Assembly: GCA_007922195.1 (NCBI GenBank)
Contig: ML681991.1
Span: 43,230,905 to 43,294,904, forward strand
Reading direction: 5' to 3'
Origin: Podocnemis expansa
Lineage: Eukaryota; Chordata; Testudines; Podocnemididae
DNA length: 64,000 bases
Shown here: positions 23,701 through 35,700 of the stretch, in pieces
Numbering within the stretch: the stretch's first letter is position 1
How the letters are laid out: each line of letters starts with the position of its first letter
Position numbers and translations under genes: made by a program
The notes under the pieces: generated by a model
Seen by the model: the letters and a program-made list of their open reading frames with translations, nothing else
The model's database searches: none
Told to the model about the DNA's origin: nothing

Positions 23701-26700
23701 TAGACTTCTTTGAAAATCCCCACCTATATGTCTACAGGGATACAGCTCAGTTACAGAATAGGTATGAGATTAGTAATGGGGGACAAGTACTAGCCATTCT
23801 GTGCTCATTGAAAGCTTGGCAGTCATTATCTACCTGCCCAGTTGGGAATGCACATTCTCCTTTCTGGAACCACCAACCATGAATCAATCTGTGTCACTGG
23901 CAAGGTGTTGAGATCAACAAGGTTCACAGTAAGCTGCCCAAGTCCCAGTTTGCTGCTCAGCAGCCATCTGAAATAAGAGCAGGCACACTAGGTCAAAGCA
24001 ACGGTCCATCTAGCCCAGTATCCTGTCTTCTGACAGTGGCCCATGCCAGATGCTTCAGAAAGAAAGAATAGAAGAGTGATAAATCCCATTGGCCATTCCC
24101 AGCCTCCAGCAAACTGCAGTCCCTGCCTATCCTGGCTAATAATCATTGATAGACCTCTCCTCCATGAAGTTATCTAGTTCTTTTTTGACCCTCTTTGTAG
24201 TCTTGGCCTTCACAACATCCTATGACAAGAAGTTCCTCAGGTTGACTATGTGTTTGTGTGAAGAAATACTTTGTTTTGGTTGTTTTAAACTTAATGCCGA
24301 TTAATTTTATTTGGTAACCCCTAGTTTTGTGTTATGAGAAGGCATAAATAACACTGCCTTATTTACTTTCTCCACATCAGTTATGATTTTATAAACCACT
24401 ATAATATATCTTCCCCCCCTTTGTCATCTCTTTTCCAAGATGAAAAGTCCCAGTCTTATTAATCTCTGATTACATGGAAGCTTTTCTATAGCCTTAATCA
24501 TTTTAGTTGCCCTTTTCTGTAACTTTCCTAATTCCAATATATCTTTTTATAAATAGAACAACCAGATCTACACACAGCATTTAAGATGTGGGTGTACAGT
24601 GGATTGATAAAGAGGAAATGCAATATTTCCTGTCTGATTATCTACCACTTTTTTAATGATTCCCTACATTGTTAGCTTTTTTAAATGCCATTGTATGCTG
24701 ACTTGATGTTTTCAGAGAACTATCCACAATGACTCCAAGATCTCTTTCTTGAGTGGTAATGGCTAATTTAGACCCATCATTTTGTATACATAATAGGGAT
24801 TATGTTTTCCAGCATGCATTACTTTGCATTTATCAACACTAAATTGCATCTGCCATTTTGTTCCCCAGTCACCCAGTTTTGTAAGATCCCTTGGTAACTG
24901 TTTGCAGTCTAGTTTGGACATAACTATCTTGAGTAATTTCATATCAAATGTAAATTTTGACACCTCACTGCTTATCCCTTTTTCCAGATAATTTATAAAT
25001 ATGTTGAACAATACTGGTCCCAATACAGACCCTTGGGGAAACCACTGTTTGACCCTTTATTCCTACGCTTTGTTTCCTATCTTTTAGCCAGTTTCTCATC
25101 CAGGAGAGGACTTTCCCTCTTATTTTATGATAGCTTACTTCACTTAAGAGTCCTTGGTGAGGGACCTTGTCAAAGGCTTTCTGAAAATCCAAGTACACTA
25201 TATCCACTAGCTCACCCTTGTCCACATGATTGTTGACCCCTGCAAAGAATTCTAGTAGATTGGTGAGGCATGATGTCCCTTTACAAAAATTATGTTGACT
25301 CTGCCCCAACAAATCATATTCATCTATGTATCTGATAAGCCTGTTCTTTACAATGGTTTTAACCAATTTGACTGGTACTGAAGTTAGGCTTACCAGCCTA
25401 TAATTTTTGGGATCACCTCTAGCGTCTTTTTTAAAAAATTGGTATCATATTAGCTATCTTCCAGCCATCTGGTACAGAAGGAGATTTAAATGATAGGTTA
25501 CATACCACAGTTCGTAATGCTGCAATTTCACAATTGAGTTCCTTCAGAACTCATGGGTGGATGCCATCTGGTCCTGGTGACTTACTACTGTTTAATTTAT
25601 CAGTTTGTTCCAACAAGCTGTCCTGGTAGTCATGGCTCAGTTCAGATGTTTCCTGCCCCAGGATCTGATCCAAGGTATTATGAACGTGGTGGAGATTTGT
25701 CAAAGCCAGAAATTGTTACGGCAGACAGCCAATGTTAGATCTTATTGCCTTGACAAAAATCAATATCCATAGGAAGTCTACACAAGAAACCACCTCAGTG
25801 GCTCCTGAGATACCATTATAAACAAGTTACAGAGGGACTTTCTGAGTATATCCACACAGGCTTCTTATTTCGAAACAACAGAGGTTGTTTCAAAAGAAGA
25901 AGTGGCATGTCCACATGACACACCGTTATTTCGAAACCGTTAAACCTCGCATCTAATCGAAAGAGCCGTTGTTTTGAAATGGTTGTTTCAAAACAATGGT
26001 GTTCAGACATGTTGTTTCGAAACAACACCATTGTTTCGAAACATATCTGAACACCCTTGTTTCAAAATAACCATTTCGAAACAACAGCTATTTCGAAAGC
26101 AGGCTTTCCCTTAATTCGAATTAACAAACTGTTAATTCGAATTAACTTATTTCGAAATAAGGACTTTATTTTGAAATAACTCATTTCGAAATGGGTTATT
26201 TCAAAAATAATGATATATGTGTGGACATAGCCTCTTATCACATACAGATGGCAGATAGCCTTGAGGCCTCTTTGTCCTGGTGTCAGTCAAGAACAATCTT
26301 CAGTATGGATTTGACTCCCCACTTGCACTGGCACAAACTGAAATGCAATGGAGCTGCCTCTCTGGGTAACAGCCCATCATCCACCTTCCCCCCAAAGCCT
26401 CCAAGTTCTATAAATAGTGAAAAAAAACCAAAAAAACCCAACACCTTCAGCCCAAAACAAGCTAAGCAGACAGCCTTCTTCAGCACCCTTGTTCAGAGGC
26501 GCTCAGAGTAGGTCTCTCTCTCTTTCTCTCCAGCCTCCCTCTTCTGAGTTGATTGGCACTGGCTTCCTTTCAAGTTTCCTCTCCAGCTAAAGCATGCTCT
26601 GCAGGACTGGATGGGCACATCCATCTTTGCCCAGTACTGTCTTTCATCCCTTTTGGTCCTAGAGTGTTTGTAAACCCCATTATAGTAGGTCATAGGCCTG

Positions 26701-29700
26701 GTCACCTTCATCACATGGAACATGCCTTTCTACACTTCTGTCTTGTCTTCTTATATGGATTGAACACATTCAGGATTCTAGAGTCCCTTGTCAAGTCACT
26801 GGAACATCTCTCTACTTTGGAGACATTCCCTCAAGCTCATGAAGCCAGAACACTAGAAAGCCACTGAGGACTCTAACTGAGCCTCTGTTTACCAGTCACC
26901 TGGTAGTGAAAAAATACATTTGTGCCATTCTTTCAGGATGATAGCATGAAAATGGCTTAAAGGTTATAAAGTCATAACAATCGACTTTAAATATATTTCC
27001 ATGAGAGTTTTGGAAGGCATCAAAGCTCCATATATTAGAGCCTAAGCCAGCCTATACACAATGTCAGAGCCTAGAATAATTAGGAGAAAACTATACATAT
27101 GGGGAACTAATTGACTTTTTGAGCCAGAAAGAAAAATATGTGTTCTCATGTGTGGCTCTGCTCTGCAGATTAATTTTGCATGAAAATAGATTGTGGACAT
27201 AGAATTTATTACTCAATTTATTTATATGTTGAGATGAATCCTACTCCAGAAGCTCGTCCCATTACCTTCTTAGGTGTCATGATGTCTTGCATCTTATTCT
27301 ATGCATGTATTTTGGAGCAATAAATCCAAAACTGGAAAATAAAATCTGAATTGTTCTGCCTGTAGTTTTTCTGATATTAGGCTATAGGATTTTTTTATTA
27401 TTATTAATTCAGAATTCTTGAGGAAAATCTTAGGATTTGGTTTTCAAACCAGACTTCCTTTTCTGCAGGAGCAAGTTGTCACTTATCATTAGGGGCATTG
27501 CTGGCACCAGGCTTTTGGTGCTCAAACCCCAAGTCCCGGTGCCAGAGCCCTGGGTCTGCCACAGCAGCAGCTGCAGCAGCAGTGTGCTTAAAAGGGTGTG
27601 AGCCATGAATCCCGGCACCTGAGCCCCAGGTCTTTTTCCAGGCCAGGGGCGCTCCTGCTTATAATGGATGAAATCTACAACATTGCAAGTGCCATAGATT
27701 TCCAGAGAAAGACATGAATATATTGCATAGACCATCCCTGTGCACATTTCACTACAAGCATAAATTGTGTCCACAGACGTAAATTTTGTAAATTTTAGCA
27801 GACAAACAAAAATTCTCTATAAATAGCTGAAATAATTAGTCTGTTCAGTACAGCAACCAATAAAGCGATCACTAAAAAGCTGACAAGATGAAGATTTTTA
27901 AAAATTTTATCTTTCATTTTGAGAGCTCCACTAGTATAGAAATCTTTTGTTTGGGTAAAATTCATACCTAGTGTAATTCTGCTGATACCAGGAATTAATA
28001 TGACCCAACATTGTTTTAAAATTTTGGCCTGGGTATATAAAGAATTGTGGAATGTCCCTCTTTTACAGATACCCGATTTTTTAAATATTTTTGCAGCTTT
28101 ATCAATCTTCTGGAGGTTTCGATCTTGGTGATCCTTTCTGTCAGATAATGGCAACGAAATATACGAGCCTGCACAATCCTCATTTACGTTCCTACTACAA
28201 ATACACAGATAGTCTACAAGGATTTAAAAGAGGAGGTTGTATCACCAGTGAAAACAAAGTAGGTTAAACCCATGTTGTTAGTAACGGGGCGAGGGGAATG
28301 GGCTCTCACTAGCACATAGTGTTGGTCTGGTTCTGTGCTCCTCCTAGAAGCCAGTGGAGTTGACTTCCATAGGAACAAGAGTTCAGTTAACACACCAAGA
28401 GCAAGAGCTTTTTACATTCGCTTATTTTGCCTGCAAAGGAAACTCCTGTAGGAAACAACTCGATCATGCATGCAGCACTCCACACATCCAACTGGCACTG
28501 GGCAGGTTGCCTTACAATGAATTAATGCAACAGATGGCACCAGCATGTGACATGATGCACCTCCTAACCATTGTTGACTAGTACGTGCTACTGATGGCCA
28601 GCTAGATATTGTATACACTTCTTTTTCTTCTGGGGTTTTGGATATGGGCCAGCATGCATCTCTCCTGTCACTGGCTTGAGATCTATGGACAGAGTATGTC
28701 TAGTTTCTTGAAACAGAACTAGGGTCTGCCCAACCCTGATCCTGTGACCTGCAGGCGTGTCCTCTTCATGGCCACTACTTCAAACTGGTTCTGTGGCAGC
28801 CTTGGCAGCCATTCCCTTAGCGGAGTTCAGCAGAGGTAATACATTCAGAGAATTACACTTAGGAATAACTTTTTAAAGTTAGTAATATTCATTTTGCTTG
28901 AAAGTATTTTGACTATGCATGGCGCAAAGAGCTATTCAAACCACACATTGTGACGGAAGGTGTTAAAGGACAATATTGGGCCCAGCTAGTCCAGTCCCCC
29001 CAACACTGCAGAGCATGCTCCAACTGGAGACAGGAGTAGAAAGGGAGCAGCCTGCCCAGCTCAGAAGGAGGAGGTGGAGGAGAAGTGAAGACGTCACCTG
29101 CTGGCTCCTGCACAAGGGTTTAGAGATGCCTTCCTGGGACAGTGGGACTGTATGCTGAGCCAGCTGGGGCTGCTGGTTTAGTTTTGTTTTTCTCCTTACC
29201 TCAGACTAGCAGTAGAGAGAACAGTGGTAAGAAGCAACCCAGGGTGGGTAAGGCAGAGAGTCTGACCCTCCTAGGGTTCTGAGTTGGAACTTGGTGGAAT
29301 GGGTGAGCCTGGGTTCCTCTACCACAGTGGTTCCCTACCTTTTCAGGCTGGGAACCCCTTTTCAACAAAAAAAATCTTTGCGTTCCCCCCCAACTGATTA
29401 TGTAATCTGGCCCGCACCACTCTGGCCCACACTGCTGGGGAGCCAAGCAGTGGTGGCTATGGCTCCCTGTCTTTTGCCCCTGCCAGGGAGCCGCCATGGC
29501 CTCATCCCCCTGCTGGGATCAGGCTGCAAGCAGGGAAAGGCAGCCCTGGCAGGGTGCATCGGGGCTGCAGCTAGATTCTGGCCCTTGTAGGGAAAGGCTC
29601 CGTGGACCCCTGCCAAATGTCCATGGATCCCCGGGGGTCCATGGAACCCAGGTTGGGAACCACTGCTCTACCACTAATCTCCAAACCTCCTAGCTGAGTG

Positions 29701-32700
29701 GATGCTAACCACTAGGTCACCCAGTCCACTAAGGACTCTGCTACACATAGCTATCTAAAATATTGCATACCAAAAATCTATATTAAAAGAATGTTAAGGT
29801 TGTAAAATTAAACACACAAAAATTAGGAAAAGCTAGAATTCAGATTACCAATACAATCTCAATTTGGTCTGTTTTTGCACAGGCAATTAAATATTGTCTT
29901 TAATTACATGCTATTTTTCCCCTGCCCCATTCAGGGCACAGCACTCACTTAACAGCTAGTCAATATTTAGTTTTATCCTCATTGTTCAGTGTGTGGTCTT
30001 GCCTTATTTTCTGCTCACTAGTCAACCCTGCGCTGAGTACAAAATGATTCACTTCCTCATGGTGCTTATCAGAGGTAAAGTAGCATTATTATCCCCATTT
30101 TACAGATAAAGAACCAAGTCATGGGCAAAGGTCCTCTAATTTTGGATGCCCAAACTGAGCCTCCAAGGACCTGATGCTTCACAATACTTAGCACTATATA
30201 CACATCATATGTTCAAAGCCAGCTCCCAGTGACCTCAATTGCAATTGAGAGCACTCAGGACCACTGTTCCCTCTAAGGTGTGCGTGTGTGCGCCTGCACA
30301 CAGGTCATGAAACCTGCGCACACAAAAAAATGAAGTGTGCACAAGAAAATTCAATAGGGCTAATATAGATGCTCAGAAAGAAATGTTTTTGCACACACAA
30401 AGAAATTGTTCGCGCACACAGTCTATGAGTAATTAGAGGGAACATTGCTCAGGACTTCCACAAATCAGAAGCCACACACTCAAGCTGGCCATCCAGAAAA
30501 TGAGAAGCACGTAACCAGCAACCACTTGTGAAAAGGTTGCCTTAAGTGACCTGTCCAGCACCATAGATGAACTCTATGGCAGGAGGAGGAACAGAATCCA
30601 ATGCTCCAGGGCAACATTCAGTAGTCTTAACCGTGGGATCATTCTTTTTGTTTCCCACAGTGCCTGGCCTTGTTCACTACACACCATCCAACTTCTGTAA
30701 CAACTGAAGCAGGCAACAGCCTTCCTCACTATATGGCCCTGATTTACCCCAGAGGAGCTGTATTCAGTGTACTGCATGAAGCAGGGGTTGCATGGAAAAA
30801 CAGCATGTGATCATGCAGCTAAAGACCATATCATGATGCTTACACAAAGGGGACAAAATTAAGTTAGCACAGGAAACCTTAATTCCAGCATTTGCTAACT
30901 TCTGCACAGGTGGGTGAAAAGCCACCAGCCCCACCCAAAAATCTCAGCCATAACGCATGCTCCTTGCAGAGCACACTCCCATCCTACAAGCAACCTCTGC
31001 AATTAACAGAACTGCTTCTTGTAAATTAACTGGAGAATAACGGCGACATCACAATGATCTAGATTACGAATGACATGGCTTACTAAAGACCTGAGACAAT
31101 GACTTGGCCCTGAGCCTCACCATAAATGAAATTCAATACTCATTACTAATATTGCTTAATTACAACCTATGTCCTTGAGAGGATTTTTCCCCAATGATGG
31201 TTGTGATGATGCGAGTGATGTGTGTGAATTTTTGGCTGTCTAGGGACCATCATTCTGGGTTCTGGTAGCTAGAGTGGCACCAGGAAAAGTTATAATCTCA
31301 ACAATAACAGGAACATCATCTTAAAGGGCCTCATTTTTCAGTCTGTTTTAACTCAAACTAAGTCACAGAATCACTTGTAACTCCTCCAAACATCTGTGAA
31401 ACATAAAAGCCAGCAGGGCTGTGAGTAGCAGATGGCCAGTGACACTGCATTCTTCATACAAAAAAAGGAGATTAAATCCCTGGTTTAAATCGAAACTCGA
31501 CCTTAACTGTGGAGCTGCCGTCACCCCTCCATAAGGGTCAGCCATTTATGAGCATGCCAAGAGAGACAAGGGGAGAGAGAGGGTGCACTCTTCTCACTCC
31601 AGTGCAAGACCAAGGTTGACCTCCACACTGTTTGCTGTCAGGGCTTGGGAGAACAGGGGGCTAGGAGAACATGCATGTGGCCCAGGAGATGCTGTCTCCC
31701 AACTGGGCAGCACAGCCAGGCCGAGAGCCGTCACAATGGTGGGGTGAGCAAGGCTTTGCTCTAGGCACACCAGAGCAGCTCCATTGAGCCGCTCCATTAA
31801 AGGACATGTTCCATGCCAATCGCTCCAGATGCCAGTTATTGTAAGGGGCTCCAGATTCCTTAGTTATGACTGTGGACAGGCTCCTGCCTCCCTGGTCACA
31901 TACCTTTTCCTTTAGAAGAAAGGAGTCCTGTGGCACTTAAAGACTAACAAATTTATTTATTGCATGAGCTTTCATGGGAGAAAAATCCCCTTTCGTCAGA
32001 CGTTTGAAGATAAGGGAACTTATAGAATAGGAGGAAAATAAATGCAAGGGACATGGGATCAGGTCATCTTGTAACAGCAAATCAGAGCAGTTGTTAAGAT
32101 TCAAATACTGGGAAACAGCACAAAGATGAAGGTGAAGTCAAATCAGCTGTTGTAATGGAAAAAGAGTCCCTAGTCATGATTTTATTCTGCTTTCATGCAA
32201 TTGAATCTGCATATCAGTTCTAGTTCAGCTGGTTCTCTTTGAACTCTTGATGTCCAGTAGACTTGCTTGAGTACAGTTGTTAACAAATCATAAACAGAGT
32301 GGTTAGAAAGATGGAAGTGCTCAGCAACTGGTTTTTGAATGTTGTGATTTCTGATATCAGTTTTTGTGCCCATTTATTCTTTTGCACAGAGATTGTCCTG
32401 TTTGTCCAATGTATAAGGGGGGGGGCATTTCTTGCACATGATGGCATAAATCACATTAGTGGATGAGCAGATGAATAAGCTCTTGATGGAGTAGCTGGTT
32501 TGATTGGGCCCTATGATCATGTCTTTTGTGCAGATATGTGGGCAAAGTGGTTTGTTGCAGGAGTACGTGCCTGCTTTAATGCTTCTGTTGTTTGGTCTGT
32601 AGTTGCTGGTTAGTATCTGTTTGAGGTTAGGGGGTTTTCCATAGGCAGTGAGAGGTTTGTCTCCCAAGGCTTGAGAAAGTGAGGTCTTGTCTTGTAGAAC

Positions 32701-35700
32701 AGGCTGTAGGTCCTTGATGATCTGTTGTAGAGGTCTGACTTGGGGGTTGTATGTGGTGACCAGTGACCTTCTATTGTTTTCTTTCTTGGGCCTCTCCTGC
32801 AGCAGTTGACTTCGGGGTACACGTCTGGCTCTGTCAATCTGCTTTCTTACTTCTTCTGGTGGATACTGTAGTTTTTGTAGTTTTCTTGTAGGAAACTTAG
32901 GCTATGTCCACACGCAGGGCATTGTTTTGAAATAAGTTATTTTGAAACAAGTTGTTTTGAAATAAAGCCCTTATTTCGAAATGAGTTAATTCGAAATAAA
33001 CAAAAAAACCAATTCAAAATAAGGGAAAAGCCCCAATTGAAATAGCATGTCCAAACACAAGACTTGCTATTTCGCTTTAGGAGAAGGGCGCCATGGGAGG
33101 TGTGGCAACATGGCCGCCTCCCTGGGCCATGTCAGCAGCCATGTTGCCAGCCAATCCTATAAAAGCTGGCACCGACCTCACTTTCCTGTCCATTCTGGTT
33201 AGCAGGAGACTGTGAAACGCAGACCTGGACTCTGCCCGGCTGCCTAGCCAGCGCCGTGCAACACATAGCCCCTCTGCCAGCCTGCAGAGTGTCCTGCAGA
33301 TGTGGGATGCTCTGCTTGCAGACCCTAATGGTACCCAGCCTGTGCCCCAGGCTATTATCCATCTGGGCTGCAGAGCAGAGCTACTTCCCCTGCCCCCTGC
33401 TGTGCCTCGCCAGGTCTGGGCCCAGGAGACCAGCCCAGACTGGTGGGAGTGGGTAGTGCTCTGAACCTGGGGGGACAACCAATGGCGGAGGAATTTCCGC
33501 ATGAGCAGGGCCAGCTTCAGCCTCCTGGTCACAGAACTCGCCCCGCTGCTGCGCTGAAGGGACGCCACCATGAGACCTGCTATCCCTGTGGACAAAAGAG
33601 TGGCCATCGCCCTGTGGAAGATGGCCAGTCCGGAGTCGCATGGGTCTGTGGTGCACCTGTTCGGAATTGGGAGATCCACCGCTGGCAACATTCTGTTGGA
33701 GGTCACCAGGGCCATCAACAGGATCCTGCTGTGATGACTGGTCACACAAGGGGAGCTGCAGGACACCATTGCCGGCATGGCCGCACTGGGCTTTCCCAAT
33801 TGTGCAGGGATCCTGGACGCAACGCACATCCCCGTGCAAGCCCCACAGCACAGAGCCACAGAGTATTGAAATCGCAAGGGATACTACTCTATCATCCTGC
33901 AGGCCCTTCTGGACCACTGGAGCATTTTTCAAAACTGTTACATGGGTTGGCCAGGGAGGGCCCATGATACCAGGCTCTTCTGTAACTATGCCCTGTACTG
34001 GGGCATGGAGGCGGGCACCTTCTTCCCCCCGCATAACATTGCTGTTGGGGGAGTAGAGGTGCCCATCTTCATTGTGGGAGACGTGGTCTATCCCCTCTGC
34101 CCATGGCTCATGCGGCCGTACTCAGGGCCCCTCGATCCCCTCCGGCAGCTTTTCAAACGCCGGCTGAGCCACTGCCACCAGGTGGTCGAGCGGGCATTTG
34201 GCCGCCTGAAGGCACGTTGGAGGTGCCTCCTTATGCACCTCCACCTTGCAGAGAGGACAATGCCGCAGGTCATTAGCGTGTGCGTGGCCCTGCACAAATT
34301 CTGTGAGGTGTTGGGGGGGGGCGGGCAAGACTGTTGCTGCTGCCTGGGAAGCTAAGGCACAACTCCTCGCCGGGGACTACGAGCAACCCAGACCAGTGCC
34401 AGCACAGAAGCAGCCATCACAGAAAGCTGTGACAATTCGGGATGTACTCATGAACACCTTTGCCATGGAGGCACTCTGAGAGCCAGACCTGCCCTGCCCC
34501 ACACTACCCTCTCCCCCATTCACCCACAGCCAGCCCCGACCCATCCACCCGCATTGTGAACTACCCCCAATAAAACCACTCACAACCAAAAATATGCGTC
34601 CAAAACTATTTATTTTAACAGAACAGGAGTTGGGGCAGGGAAGGGCTGGGGAGGGTTAGGGGATGGGGAAATGTGGGGGGAGTCGGGGGGGGGAGGGCCT
34701 GCAACTTGGAACAGGGAGACTGGAGAAGGGGGAGTCTGGGGGGAGAGCCCGCAACTTGGAAGGGGGAGACTGGAGAAGGGGGTGGGGGAGTCTGGGTGGC
34801 AGGGGAGTTCTTAGGCAGGGCCTGTGGGGGGGGGGGCTGGGGGTGGTGGTGTTCCCTGCCCCTGGCCGCCCTGGGTCCAGGGTCACCTCCAGGGAAGGCC
34901 AGGCAGAGGACCTCCTGCAGCAGCTGGAGGGGCCATGTACTCCACCAGCTGGTGGATGCTGCCTGCCACATCTTCGCCCACGGTGGGCAGGTGGTCACAG
35001 AGGTGCTCGATGGCCTGCGCCTGCCGCTCCAGTGCGGCGACCACGTGGTCATCTGCAGCTGCCGCCTGCTGCAGCAGGCAGAGGGCAGAGTCCTGGCACC
35101 TGGCTTGGTCTTGGCGCCATGCCTGGGTCTATGCCTCCGTCCGCTTGCCCAGCTCATCCAGGCTCTTGAGAATCTCCCCGTGTGGAGAAGTGGGAACCCT
35201 CTGCTAGGTTAATAAGGGAAGACACGGGTGTTGACCCTCTTTCTTTTCTATTCGGGTGATGGAACACAGCTGGGTGATATGAGGCAGAGGCACTAGGGAG
35301 CAGGGGGGTAGTGTTTAGGGAGCCTGTACCTGGGGACCCCCCCCCCACTGGTCACACGGGATTCAGCTGGTTGGACCAGGGGGCAGAGAGGTGGGCAGAG
35401 CAAGGAGGGGAACAAAGAACCAAGGGGGAAGGAGGGTAGGAGGGAAATGGAGGGTCCAAGAGACAGGACCCCTGCCATGGGGTGTAGCCCTAATCCCCTG
35501 GGGGTTTCACTTCTGGTTGTTCTGATGATGCTGATACCAACTGTCCTTGCTGCTGTATGAACTGGTTTGCTAATAAACCCTCTGATTGCCACACTGGCTG
35601 AGAGTTGCTGCTGATTGGGACGGCTGGGACCCTCCTAGAGGGAGGAAACCCCTTCCACAGGAGACCAGACAGAGCAAGGATCGGACCCTCTGAGCCTGGA

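Larger units (their letters stand above)
23091..28096 (+). other. FSIP2 intron 2
   Basis: This 5-kb intron carries a CR1 LINE (23973-25740), a Harbinger MITE (25844-26232) and a small hAT MITE (27490-27657). No other exon was recognised. Confidence 0.8.

Noticed and set aside
27795..28154. Minus-strand open frame of 119 codons with a hydrophobic end
   Set aside because: It overlaps FSIP2 exon 3, which is well supported on the + strand. No domain was recognised on the minus strand.
31450..31520. Candidate for the missing FSIP2 exon (FKSKLDLN in one frame)
   Set aside because: The resemblance is a few residues, and no acceptor or donor gives the needed phase.
33077..34034. Long minus-strand open frames of about 217 and 266 codons
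   Set aside because: They are antisense to the GC-rich Harbinger transposase, whose + strand shows clear catalytic blocks.
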